From Anaerobacillus alkalilacustris (GTDB lineage: Bacteria > Bacillota > Bacilli > Bacillales > Anaerobacillaceae): a stretch of 44,105 nt of DNA. Shown piece by piece: positions 1-9,580 of this stretch (position 1 is the stretch's first letter; the number at the start of each line of letters is the position of its first letter). Location of the stretch: NCBI RefSeq assembly GCF_001866005.1, contig NZ_MLQR01000040.1:1-44105 (forward strand), in the 5' to 3' direction. The notes beneath the pieces are model-generated. The model was not told the origin of the DNA and did not search any database. It saw only the letters and a program-made list of their open reading frames with translations. The translations under genes were made by a program, and so were the position numbers.

Positions 1-1167
1 CTTCCCAACCTCCAGGGAGATTTCATGTTCCCCGATCATTTCGCCTGTTTCTTGATCTATAATTTTTAGCGTCTGTTCTTCTACTAATAATGTAACAACT
101 GTTCCAAATGGAGAATATGTTCCGAGAGGAACACTATAGCGATTTGATTTAAATAGAATAGTATTGTCCTTACGAACAGTCCTTGTTATACTTGAATTAA
201 GGTTTGTATATTTTTGCTTATTGTTGTTGGTCGCATCAATAAGCGGAAGGGCTGGTCGTAAATGTTTCTTTTCTTCTTGAAACACTTCGACTGGTCTTTT
301 TTTCGTTATATTATGGACCTTACCATTCCCAGTTCTCTCTAACCAACGAAGGCACTGCTCGTTCCAACTATCACAATTAGTAAAAATGCGAAACTTTGCG
401 AAGTTTTTCTTTACAAAACCTACTACATTTTCAATTCTACCTTTACTTTGAGGATCAAACGCCCTACACATATATATTTTCAGTTGATGCGAGTGACGAA
501 AGACTTCAAACTCTTTTGTCATGATAAGATCACCATAGTTTTCACTAACAATAATAATTCGATCTTGATCGTACACGATTTCATAAGGTATTCCACCAAA
601 GTATTGAAAAGCGTTTTCATGAGCCATAATTAAATCCTTTGTAGTAAAAGGACGATTTAACCACTCAACATATTTGTACCTAGAGTTAGATAAAACAAAT
701 GCTACAAAGTATAGTTTCACCATCTTTCCTTCCATAGTTTTTACCTTTATTTGTCCAAAATCTACTTGTGCCTGTTGCCCCATTGGCGTATCTTCAATCG
801 CCTGAAATTGCCTTTCTTCCTTAGTTCTAGGGAGATCATACTCTTTCCTCAAATTGCGAACATAACTCCTAACGCTACTTTCCCCGACTTTAAACTCTGG
901 GAAGCGATCTTGAATCCAATCAAAAATCTGTGCAGCACTGACATCCGGAAACTCTCTAAGCCAATTAAGGATCATCCCTTTAAACACATCTAACTTTTTT
1001 CTCCTCGTCTTACAAGAAGCTAACCAAATGCTCATTTCATCAGGAGACATGTTTAAGTACTTATACAATGTTCCTCTTGAAATATTAAACTTTTCTGCAA
1101 CCTTTGCTTTTGAGTACCCTTGTTCTAACATTCGTTTAATTTCCACATACTTCAACCACTTTTCCAC
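1..1167 (-). CDS. istA: IS21-family transposase IstA (partial, runs off left edge)
   Basis: This is the DDE transposase of an IS21-type insertion sequence, cutting and joining DNA at the element ends with its partner ATPase IstB. I translated 389 codons on the minus strand without a stop. An N-terminal helix-turn-helix (about residues 15-37, MLEQGYSKAKVAEKF then NISRGTLYKYL) precedes an integrase core with VDFGQ (first Asp), YDQDR (second Asp) and GRIENVVGFVKKNF (catalytic Glu). The start is a GTG at 1165-1167 behind a G-rich Shine-Dalgarno sequence. IstB should follow beyond the left edge. The visible part looks intact, so the element may be active. It forms the left flank of the accessory region in this window. 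Family placement rests on recognised motifs; the exact IS name cannot be given. Confidence 0.88.
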   Translation of the reverse strand, partial: MEKWLKYVEIKRMLEQGYSKAKVAEKFNISRGTLYKYLNMSPDEMSIWLASCKTRRKKLDVFKGMILNWLREFPDVSAAQIFDWIQDRFPEFKVGESSVRSYVRNLRKEYDLPRTKEERQFQAIEDTPMGQQAQVDFGQIKVKTMEGKMVKLYFVAFVLSNSRYKYVEWLNRPFTTKDLIMAHENAFQYFGGIPYEIVYDQDRIIIVSENYGDLIMTKEFEVFRHSHQLKIYMCRAFDPQSKGRIENVVGFVKKNFAKFRIFTNCDSWNEQCLRWLERTGNGKVHNITKKRPVEVFQEEKKHLRPALPLIDATNNNKQKYTNLNSSITRTVRKDNTILFKSNRYSVPLGTYSPFGTVVTLLVEEQTLKIIDQETGEMIGEHEISLEVGK

Positions 1168-1280
1168 CTTTCAAAGCCCCCCGACAGTTAAATAATATAA
1201 AACTATCATACTGTTAGAGGATATTTTGGTAAATAAGTGTTCAAATTTATTTGTCGGAAACTGTCTATTTTAGTTTAGCA
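1168..1280. repeat. Probable IS21 terminal region with repeated ends
   Basis: This non-coding stretch lies upstream of istA. It carries CGACAGTTA at about 1181-1189 and, in inverted form, TCGGAAACTGTC at about 1254-1265. Short multiple terminal repeats between the element end and the transposase gene are usual in IS21 elements. The true end cannot be fixed without the other terminus, which lies outside the window. Confidence 0.35.
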
Positions 1281-1321
1281 GTTACATGGGATTAAGCACA
1301 AATAATAAAAAGCTATATTCA

Positions 1322-1597
1322 CTACATAACAGGTTTATCTAACTCATCGTTTTTTCTAAATGTTGGACATTTCCTCGGAATAACAAATGCAGTAAACTCC
1401 TCCCCAAGTCCCTGATCTGGTTGGTTATTAATTGCAGTTATCAGTGATGCATTACTAAACCCTAGTGGAACCGCGGCATCTCCCTCAAAAATTGCGTTTA
1501 GATTATCTATATACTTTCCTTTCGAATGTCCGCACTTGCACTCCTTCCATTCATAATCAAGATTAAAAACACTATTACAGTCTAAACAAATTAGCAA
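1322..1597 (-). CDS. Small zinc-ribbon-like protein, unknown function
   Basis: This is a 91-residue protein that I do not recognise. It begins MLICLDCNSVF and has two cysteine pairs, CLDC near the N-terminus and CKCG about 18 residues later, which suggests a zinc ribbon; a further cysteine lies near the C-terminus in PRKCPTF. I chose the TTG start at 1597 because a strong Shine-Dalgarno sequence (GGGAGGTGAGG) sits about 9 bases upstream. A GTG five codons further upstream lies inside that ribosome-binding site. The gene stands alone between the IS21 element and the next plus-strand pair. It is one of several small Cys-rich proteins around the defence cluster; any link to it is inference. Confidence 0.6.
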   Translation of the reverse strand: MLICLDCNSVFNLDYEWKECKCGHSKGKYIDNLNAIFEGDAAVPLGFSNASLITAINNQPDQGLGEEFTAFVIPRKCPTFRKNDELDKPVM

Positions 1598-1612
1598 TTT
1601 AACGTTCCTCAC

Positions 1613-2208
1613 CTCCCTTTTAATATTAAATTCTTTTGAATGGAGAATTCATAGTAATTTATACTGCTGAATTCTCTTATTTAGCTCATTAGCTTAACTT
1701 TATCTCACTAGATATTGTCGAATTGTATAGGGTAATTTCGAAAACGCTGTTAATGGCATTTTCTTTTATCAATATTAAAGTCTAAAAGTCAAAGATATCG
1801 CATGGTATATTAGACATTTTATAATACTAATTTCTCAGATTACCGCCTGCTAAAAACATCATTAATCTTTTGCTTTAACCACTTATTAATTATACAGAAG
1901 GCAAACGGTTAATTATATATTGGTACAGTTGACGTATTTTTGTGGTGTAGGATCTATTCAATGGTTATACATATCAGTGATCACAATAACACCATTTGTC
2001 TACCCCCTTTAAATGCCCTTAAATATACTATCTTTATTAAAAGGAAGGGTAACTAACTTTTTCTTAATCTAACGGTCATGATTTATTACTCTTTTCACCA
2101 AAATTACACTCTAACCTTTATCCTTGTTCATAATGCCTTAATATCTAATTTATAAAAAACGAATAAGTAAGTTATGCTATAGTTAATATAATCACTCGAG
2201 GGATACAT
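1613..2208. other. AT-rich intergenic region with one clear hairpin
   Basis: About 600 bases without a convincing gene. A perfect 9-bp inverted repeat, GAGAATTCA at 1643-1651 and TGAATTCTC at 1668-1676, with an inner AGTA/TACT pair, lies just upstream of the minus-strand zinc-ribbon gene and could be an operator or leader hairpin. A TATAAT hexamer at 2187-2192 may be the -10 box of the plus-strand gene at 2209, but I see no good -35. Otherwise I see nothing. Confidence 0.4.
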
Positions 2209-2435
<227 letters not shown>

Positions 2436-2474
2436 TTGATTTATATAACTCACTTTTTTTGACGGAGGATATTT

Positions 2475-2708
2475 ATGGATATAAAAAGAGTTCAGGAAAA
2501 TCTAGAATGGATATATTTGGATTACTTTGATGGTTTATACAGTGAAAAACAGTTAAAACTCATGTTATTAAAACTTTACAAAAAAACTAATTTAACCGAT
2601 AAAGTATGGTCTGAACTGATACTTGCTGCTCAATGGAGACACGCTTCTGAGGAAGATTACGAATTAAAAAAACTACAATTACGTGCAGAATATAAAGAAG
2701 ATGACTAA
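2475..2708 (+). CDS. Small acidic helical protein, unknown function
   Basis: This 77-residue protein begins MDIKRVQENLEWIYLDYF and looks wholly alpha-helical and charged, ending in acidic residues. No domain is recognised. The ATG is preceded by GGAGG at a 6-base distance, a strong ribosome-binding site. It lies about 40 bases downstream of the frameshifted zinc-ribbon gene on the same strand, so the two probably formed one unit. Its stop codon sits inside a hairpin that ends both this gene and the convergent defence operon. A small-gene pair could be a toxin-antitoxin pair, but nothing in the sequence proves that. Confidence 0.55.
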   Translation: MDIKRVQENLEWIYLDYFDGLYSEKQLKLMLLKLYKKTNLTDKVWSELILAAQWRHASEEDYELKKLQLRAEYKEDD

Positions 2709-2726
2709 CATTTAGCCATCTTCTTT
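2694..2726. terminator. Bidirectional hairpin terminator between convergent genes
   Basis: A 10-bp stem, AAAGAAGATG at 2694-2703 and CATCTTCTTT at 2717-2726, is followed on the plus strand by a T-rich run. It lies at the stop of the 77-residue gene and immediately beyond the 3' end of the minus-strand sspH gene, so it can serve both. Confidence 0.7.
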
Positions 2727-2729
2727 ATT

Positions 2730-5700
2730 TTATTTCTTTGCTTTAATTATGTTACTTACTTTATTGATATCCTCACTTGATATATATGGAACTTGCGCAT
2801 AAATCAGGTTTGGTTCTCCTGACAATTTAGCCACCAGATGACCTTTACCAAGTAAATTTTCAGCACCTTTTTCACCTAGTGCAATTTCTGACGTTCCAGT
2901 ACTACCTACCTTTAAGATAAGCCTATTTCCTAAATTATCCCTTAACTGCATAGGTAGCGCATCTTTATCTGGCCTTTGTGCTGCAAAAATCAAATGAATA
3001 CCCGCAGCTCTTGCTTTAACTCCTAGCCGTTGAACAATGGATGATACTGTACTCTTATACTCATCTATTAACATCCAATCTGCAAACTCATCATGTATGA
3101 GATAAATAAATGGTAACTTATGCTTATCGTCTACTTTCTGATTATATTCCTTTAAATTTGGTACTTTATAATCCCTAAACATCAAATACCTTTTTTCCAT
3201 CTCACCCACTAGCTCTTCGAGTATCTCCGACGCTCTTTGTTGATTAATAATTATCCCCTCTGATAAGTGAGGTAATTCTTCAAGGTTTTGATAGTCCACA
3301 CCATATTTCGGGTCAATTAAATATATTTTTGCTGTATCAGTTGAATTCGTTGCACAAATGTCTAATATAAGGGTTTGAATTAAAACGGATTTCCCACTCC
3401 CGGTTTCACCTGCAATTAATGTATGAGGGGCATGCTGCTCTAATCCTCCGAAAGCTCCACCTAAGTTTAAATACAGTACCTCACCGTCTACTTCTTTTAC
3501 ACCCAATATAAAGTTCAAATTGGTATCTTTAATATCATTTTTCAAATCTCTATTATTCCAAACATTTGCCAATGAAACAGTTTCCCGTTGTGGTCTTTCT
3601 ATAAAAACTACTATCTCACCGGGCTGAGGGAGGATATTAATGATGTTCAGTGCATGGGTTGTTAAAAGTTGAGACTTTTTCTTTTCAATATCCTCTACCC
3701 TTAAACGATCGGAACCCTTTAACTTAATAATAGCAGCATTGGGTGTAAGTCTAGATTCTAATACTTTTCCTTGTAAATTATAAGTTGCCAACGCTGCCTT
3801 CAAAGAATTAACAGCACTAGAGAGCCAATCTACTTCGCTATTACTATTTACCTCTTCATTAACATTATTAGTTATCCAATCCTGTAAATTTGCATTTGAT
3901 ATATTTGTATTATTTTCTGAATTAGGAATAGTATCCATAGCTCGTTTTTCATCCGAACTACTCTCCTCGTTCTGTCCTTCTCCTACCTTTTTCTCTGGGG
4001 TTTCATTTCTTACTTCTTCTTCTGTACTATTAACTTTTTCTTTTATCTCTTTTTCAATCTCATTTTTATCCGTAGGCAAGGAAGGGTTAAACGTTTTCCA
4101 TGTAACTTCAGTAGCAAAATTTGACCTAACATTATAGAGTGGTTTTTTATCTAAAATAGATAAGATAAGACCCCTAACAGATTCTCTTGAATAAACCTCT
4201 TGGAAGCTATTTTCAACCTCATTTATTCTAATTTGCTCGCTCTCTATTGTATCTGAACCATCACTTGTTGGTACAAAAACATGAGAATATCCTTTTATTT
4301 CTATTTCTACTCTACCTGTTCTAATTAATTCTCTCCACTTTTCAATAGCAATTGTAGAGTTCTGCATAAAAATCGTTCCTTCGACAAGCAAATCACTAAT
4401 TTTGGACAACCATAAGTCTCTATCAAGACGACTAGGTACACCAAATAAAGCCTCATTTATTCTCAAAACTGTATCAATAAGTTGTTTTTTTGAGGTTTTC
4501 TTGGAATTCGACAGACTTTTTATATCTACAAACTTAGCCTCAGTAACCAACAGTTTTAAGTAGTATTTCCCATCCTTCTCAAATGGACTAAGAGCAAGTA
4601 TATCGGCAATCTGCTCTTCTTTTTTTCCTAACCAACTTGCATAGTCATCAAGGAAGTACCAGCCTATACTTCCTCCTTCTTCAACCTCTTCTTTTGTAAT
4701 TAACTTACTAAGGACAACTCCCATTAACTCACTAGCATATCGTCCTATTTTTGCTGCTCTTAGTACAATATCTCCTGATAACTCATTAGCTTCATTTATA
4801 AAATAATCGGTTAACCAGTCGATATCTTCATCATTGATACCTAGATTTAATGTCTTGAATTTTCTTTTTAATATTATTTTTAAGAGTTTAAGAGATGTTG
4901 TTGTTGAGACAACTAAGTTAGGACCGTTAGTCTTATTATGTTGATACTTTATTACATTGACGCCTTGGCTTTTTAAAAGTCTTCTATCTAGAAGCTCATC
5001 ATAATTTGCTACCCACTCGCCAAGCTTATGAGATTCTTCAAAAACATTTTTAGTTTCACTATTCTGAAAGGTAATTTGCCTTGCAGGTAAGAAGTACCCT
5101 GCTGCTTCTTCATCCACACTCTCCGATATACTTCTAATAAAACTTAAATACTGCCATCCCTCGGTTAGCTGACTAGGGCATACTAGATAAGTGGTAGATT
5201 TTAATTCATCTTTTGCAGCTGGGCGACGTCGTGACCATCTAGCTGGAAATAATTCTAAGTTACTCGGGTTATAAGTTGTCTCTACTTTAGTCCACTCAAA
5301 ATTAGCTTGTCTAGAAATTACATCTTGTAAAAACACTATATCGTAAGGTTTACCTTCTTCTCTTTCTGAAACAGAAGATTGATGTGCCATTACCCCAATA
5401 CGAAGCTTTGCCATAAAGTCATTAGTAACTTCACTTGCAACAAACATATCAGGATCAGAATCAGATCCTTCAACCATCTTTGAATATATCTGATTTAGTT
5501 TATTCGTATCTCTATGTCTTAACACCACTTGACACCTTATATTGTCATTTTTACTGTTTAACTTCGAGATAGAATCCACAATTGACAGTGGTAATCTAGT
5601 TGAGTCGGAATTGTATAAAACGACGCCTAAGTTGGCACCCTCATGGGGTTGCAACTCAAGATACCGTTCTAATAAACCAGTTAACTTTTCACTTGCATTT

Positions 5701-8033
5701 TTTGGATCTTCATTTGTTTCTTGATCAGTTACCTTAACAATCGGCATTTCCATTAAACTATAATCATAAAGAGAATCTGTGATTGATAATAATTCAGGGA
5801 TATCCTCCCCATTAAATCCTAAACAAATCTCTGGATAATAAGAATGCTCAATATCATTTATAAGTTCATTGAAGAAAAGCTTTGAATCTCCAAAGTCTAT
5901 TTCTGTTGATGATAATAAGTAAATAATTATATTGTTAATTTGCTGCATTTTCGTCGCAAGAGCAGACATCCTGAAAGGATTCCAAGGAGGTATAATTGCT
6001 AAAGGTCTCGTATCTCTTACCTCTACCACTCCTAATTTAATAATTGGATACCAGATATTTATCCGGTTAATGTCTCCTTTTGCGTATTTCGATATTTTAC
6101 TTAATAATTCTCCATATAGTATTGACTGTTGAGTATGTGACTCATTTATTAATCCTTCCTCTACCCAGTGATTAAGAGCATTAGTGTATTCTTTGGAAAA
6201 CTTTTCCCAAGAGGTTGATATTTCTTGATAACCCTCTTCATTAACTCTCCCCTCAACTCTAGAATTTTCCAATTCCTGAAGAAACTGCTTTGATATATCT
6301 TTATCTTCCTCATATACTCCTACAAGAGAACCTCTATCTTGTCTATATACTGCCTGTAAGGTATATATATCGTTTAGCGATATTCCTTGTAGCTTCCCTT
6401 TTTTACTTATTGGGTTTTTTGCTACACTTGTGTGTTGGAAAGGTTTTTCCTTTAATCTTCTTACATCATTAAATAGCTCCATCCCAATTGCATTTGTTGC
6501 CCCTTCCCAAACCAATTGCACTTTACAGTCTTGTTCTATACCATGTTCATCTTGATAGAATAGCTCAAAGTAAAATTTAATTTGTCTTGAACCCTTTGAT
6601 ACTGAGTTATTTGGCTTAAAAGGATTTCCCTTCGCTTTTGCCCTTTTCTTTTCCTCTTCTATAAAATTATCGTACTCAAAAAGATAACAAGTATCCCATT
6701 CAATTGAAGATTTGGTTAATTTCTCTAATCCCTTATATCTAGTAGAAAAATACAAGCCTAGATCGGTATTTAAATTTAGCCAAACATTTCTTGAATCTCT
6801 CTTTTGTGTTTTAATTTTGATTACCTTTTTTCCACTTGATGCTTCGGATTGCGCAAAAAGTCTTTCTATCGCTTGCATAAATCCAATTAAGAAATCAGTA
6901 CACTCTATAGGCTTTCCGTAAATAAACTTATCCCACTTGGCCTTTAATTTCTTATCACTCTCAATTTGATATCTTTGCTTTTCATAGAATGCTATATCTT
7001 CCTCATTTGGTTCCCTTGCTTTTCTCTTCCCCAATAGCTCTAGGTAATTCTCGTCTTCTTCAGTAATTAAATCAGAATACTCATCCTCTAAGAATTCTTT
7101 TGTTTCTTCAGCTAAAGTTGTTTTTTTGGAGATTTTAATACCTGAGAAAAAACTACCAATATGGTCTTGCTCCCATTCATAAGTTGCTAATACCTTAGAT
7201 TCATCATTCCATCCGGGCTTAGATTCTATGAACTTCAATATGGCAGGATGTATATCTTCCGGAATATATTCTTTAGCTTCTTCGAAGGAATTTATAAGTT
7301 GATCGTTTTCTATTACATCTCTAGAAGGAGTTAGCTTATGAAGAAAATAACTTCTCTTTTCTTTTAATTCTTTGAAAGCTGCTGCCCACTTATTTTTATA
7401 AGTTAACCTATTTTCAGGAATACTATAGAAATAACCGGAATCTCTAGGGATTTTTAAAGCAGGTAATGCCCAGCCCAATGCTTCAATAAGAGAGGTTCCA
7501 TCTTTGTCTATACTTTCTCTAGTACTGACAATAAACGTACTAACCATTTCTAAGCTACAGTCGTTAATACTAAGTAATCCTGTTAAAGCTTTTCCCCATA
7601 TATTTAATAATCTATCGCTTCCATTTATAGAGGGTAAATCTTTCGATACAACTTTTATCCACAGGTGAGTATTAGATTTAAGATCATTAGCCCCTATTGT
7701 ATAGATATTCCTTAACGATTGACCTTGATCGTCATTATTATTTGCCAGCAGCAGCACTGGCTTATCAGTGTGGGTATGTCGTAACCTAGTCGTTCTTTCC
7801 CGTGTAATAATATTATCAGGTAAATCGTTACCAACCGCTAGTTCTATAGGTATCTTTATATCAATTATATCTTTAAGATATATATCATTTAAGATTTCTT
7901 TACATATAACCGATACCTGCGGACCGGACAGTCTATCCAATAAAAATCTAGCAGTTCCATCAGAAAATTCATTCTCTATATTAGATTTTAAGTATTCGAC
8001 GGCTACCTTTCCGATTAACTCTAAATGATTCAT
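2730..8033 (-). CDS. sspH: SspH/DptH-like phosphorothioation-dependent restriction protein, FtsK/HerA-type motor
   Basis: This 1,767-residue protein is the largest in the window and the last gene of the FGH unit. Its C-terminal 250 residues form an FtsK/HerA-type translocase ATPase: Walker A GETGSGKS at 1542-1549, a Walker B ending HDEF around 1648-1650, and the motif GIHLIFAAQRPD shortly after. The first 1,500 residues carry no motif I can name; a low-complexity acidic, Asn- and Glu-rich linker at about 1300-1400 separates them from the motor. Length, order and motor match the DptH/SspH restriction component that acts on DNA lacking phosphorothioate marks. The start codon overlaps the sspG stop by one base (TAATG), implying translational coupling. 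Family call is confident at the level of SspH/DptH-like; which of the two it is follows from the sspBCD neighbours. Confidence 0.8.
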   Translation of the reverse strand: MNHLELIGKVAVEYLKSNIENEFSDGTARFLLDRLSGPQVSVICKEILNDIYLKDIIDIKIPIELAVGNDLPDNIITRERTTRLRHTHTDKPVLLLANNNDDQGQSLRNIYTIGANDLKSNTHLWIKVVSKDLPSINGSDRLLNIWGKALTGLLSINDCSLEMVSTFIVSTRESIDKDGTSLIEALGWALPALKIPRDSGYFYSIPENRLTYKNKWAAAFKELKEKRSYFLHKLTPSRDVIENDQLINSFEEAKEYIPEDIHPAILKFIESKPGWNDESKVLATYEWEQDHIGSFFSGIKISKKTTLAEETKEFLEDEYSDLITEEDENYLELLGKRKAREPNEEDIAFYEKQRYQIESDKKLKAKWDKFIYGKPIECTDFLIGFMQAIERLFAQSEASSGKKVIKIKTQKRDSRNVWLNLNTDLGLYFSTRYKGLEKLTKSSIEWDTCYLFEYDNFIEEEKKRAKAKGNPFKPNNSVSKGSRQIKFYFELFYQDEHGIEQDCKVQLVWEGATNAIGMELFNDVRRLKEKPFQHTSVAKNPISKKGKLQGISLNDIYTLQAVYRQDRGSLVGVYEEDKDISKQFLQELENSRVEGRVNEEGYQEISTSWEKFSKEYTNALNHWVEEGLINESHTQQSILYGELLSKISKYAKGDINRINIWYPIIKLGVVEVRDTRPLAIIPPWNPFRMSALATKMQQINNIIIYLLSSTEIDFGDSKLFFNELINDIEHSYYPEICLGFNGEDIPELLSITDSLYDYSLMEMPIVKVTDQETNEDPKNASEKLTGLLERYLELQPHEGANLGVVLYNSDSTRLPLSIVDSISKLNSKNDNIRCQVVLRHRDTNKLNQIYSKMVEGSDSDPDMFVASEVTNDFMAKLRIGVMAHQSSVSEREEGKPYDIVFLQDVISRQANFEWTKVETTYNPSNLELFPARWSRRRPAAKDELKSTTYLVCPSQLTEGWQYLSFIRSISESVDEEAAGYFLPARQITFQNSETKNVFEESHKLGEWVANYDELLDRRLLKSQGVNVIKYQHNKTNGPNLVVSTTTSLKLLKIILKRKFKTLNLGINDEDIDWLTDYFINEANELSGDIVLRAAKIGRYASELMGVVLSKLITKEEVEEGGSIGWYFLDDYASWLGKKEEQIADILALSPFEKDGKYYLKLLVTEAKFVDIKSLSNSKKTSKKQLIDTVLRINEALFGVPSRLDRDLWLSKISDLLVEGTIFMQNSTIAIEKWRELIRTGRVEIEIKGYSHVFVPTSDGSDTIESEQIRINEVENSFQEVYSRESVRGLILSILDKKPLYNVRSNFATEVTWKTFNPSLPTDKNEIEKEIKEKVNSTEEEVRNETPEKKVGEGQNEESSSDEKRAMDTIPNSENNTNISNANLQDWITNNVNEEVNSNSEVDWLSSAVNSLKAALATYNLQGKVLESRLTPNAAIIKLKGSDRLRVEDIEKKKSQLLTTHALNIINILPQPGEIVVFIERPQRETVSLANVWNNRDLKNDIKDTNLNFILGVKEVDGEVLYLNLGGAFGGLEQHAPHTLIAGETGSGKSVLIQTLILDICATNSTDTAKIYLIDPKYGVDYQNLEELPHLSEGIIINQQRASEILEELVGEMEKRYLMFRDYKVPNLKEYNQKVDDKHKLPFIYLIHDEFADWMLIDEYKSTVSSIVQRLGVKARAAGIHLIFAAQRPDKDALPMQLRDNLGNRLILKVGSTGTSEIALGEKGAENLLGKGHLVAKLSGEPNLIYAQVPYISSEDINKVSNIIKAKK

Positions 8034-9580
8034 TATATACCATCCTTTGCAAAAGGATTCTCAACATATGCACAAGCATCAGACAACCTTCTTAGTAGTC
8101 CCATACTAGAAAGCCTTTGTTCTAACCTTTGTGAATTATCCGAGAAAGATTCTTGATCAGCTTGCCCTGAATTAATTACATCTGTTGCCTCTTTATCGCC
8201 AATAACAAATCCATACTTTTCAAAAAGTTTTTTCAGAAAGTCTTGAAATTCCATTCTTTCAGGTACATTTGCTAATACTAAGGTCTTTAAAAAACTGTCT
8301 GTTGGAGCATACCTAATTCGCTGACTATTTCTACTTGAGGAGAACCCTATTTCTCTTCCCCATACCCTATGGAAATTGTTAACATGCTGTTTATGTCTTG
8401 CAATTGCTTTGTCCACTAACTCTTCTACCAATGAGTCAACATTTTCTGCTAACAGATCATCACTATTTGATGGCCATAAAAAATATTTATTTAATAACTT
8501 TTGTGCTTCAAAGAACGGATCAGGGAAGTCCCCTATATTTTCCCATTCCTCTGTTTCTTTAATACTTCTTATATAATGCTCTAAAGCTTGCCTAGAAAGG
8601 TTGTTATTGTTAATATAGGAATCTGATGCAAGATCCCTAATAATTGTTTTTTTAGGAGCTAAAATTTCTAAAATAAACTGTGTTTTATTACTCTGATTAA
8701 GAACATCTTTTGATCTATTAAGAAAATAGATAATCATGTGTAGGCCCGTAATATTTACTATATGCGGTATAGTATCGTATGCTGGTATTTTATTATTAAA
8801 TATATTAATCCAATCGTCAGCCATATTAGTGTACTCTTGTAAATATTCATAAGGTAGGTAGGACCCTGTTGAGTCTTTTGCTACTTCTGCTTTTCCATAA
8901 TTCGGCTGCAATAATTGGGCTAATCTGTTATAAATAGATTTTGAATTGATTATATTGGGTTCAAGAAAACCCAGAAGCTCTTCCCCTTTGTTAGAACGGG
9001 AAAGCATTAAATATAACAACTCACCAGTTCTTCCAAAGAATCTCCTGTCAGTCTGAACTTTATTCCCATTCACCCTCAAATCTTCATATAAGCACTCTTT
9101 GCCATATGGAAAGATAAATTGAGAACTCCACCTTTTATTATTTTCTCCTTCAATAGTACTACTCTGGAGGAACTTAACTGTTTCGTAGAACTTATCAAAA
9201 GTGTCAAAGTTTCCTTTTAAGTAAGACAGATTAGGGTAATCGCTTCCTCCGAAGTTTTTCTCAGCCAATTTCAACCAATCAGTCCAAGCTTTATTATCAT
9301 CATTGGTTGCTTGATAGTCCCGATATACAATTTCCATAAAAGGATTATTAAAAAGAATATTCCTCAAATAAAGCCTAGTATAAGGGCTATATGCCAACCT
9401 ATTAAATTCATTTTCCTTAAAAGCTCTTTTTCTTTCGCACTCTGAATTTAATACTCCCATGAATTCCATTACACAAAGCCATGGTGTTTGTTCATCGTAC
9501 AATCTATGACCCCAAATTGCTTCATCTACCCAAAAATCTGACTTGATATTGTTAGATGTTCGTGGAAGAGTTTTTAGCAT
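8033..9580 (-). CDS. sspG: SspG/DptG-like restriction component
   Basis: This 515-residue protein is the middle gene of the three-gene FGH unit. I see no catalytic motif, signal peptide or membrane segment. The sequence is charged and predicted helical, with many aromatic residues in the first half (for example WVDEAIWGHRLYDEQTPW near residue 18). Its assignment rests on position between an F-like P-loop ATPase and an H-like FtsK motor, on its length, and on one-base stop/start overlaps with both neighbours. In DptFGH and SspFGH systems the G subunit is needed for restriction, but its biochemical role is poorly defined. It probably forms a complex with F and H. Confidence 0.7.
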   Translation of the reverse strand: MLKTLPRTSNNIKSDFWVDEAIWGHRLYDEQTPWLCVMEFMGVLNSECERKRAFKENEFNRLAYSPYTRLYLRNILFNNPFMEIVYRDYQATNDDNKAWTDWLKLAEKNFGGSDYPNLSYLKGNFDTFDKFYETVKFLQSSTIEGENNKRWSSQFIFPYGKECLYEDLRVNGNKVQTDRRFFGRTGELLYLMLSRSNKGEELLGFLEPNIINSKSIYNRLAQLLQPNYGKAEVAKDSTGSYLPYEYLQEYTNMADDWINIFNNKIPAYDTIPHIVNITGLHMIIYFLNRSKDVLNQSNKTQFILEILAPKKTIIRDLASDSYINNNNLSRQALEHYIRSIKETEEWENIGDFPDPFFEAQKLLNKYFLWPSNSDDLLAENVDSLVEELVDKAIARHKQHVNNFHRVWGREIGFSSSRNSQRIRYAPTDSFLKTLVLANVPERMEFQDFLKKLFEKYGFVIGDKEATDVINSGQADQESFSDNSQRLEQRLSSMGLLRRLSDACAYVENPFAKDGI

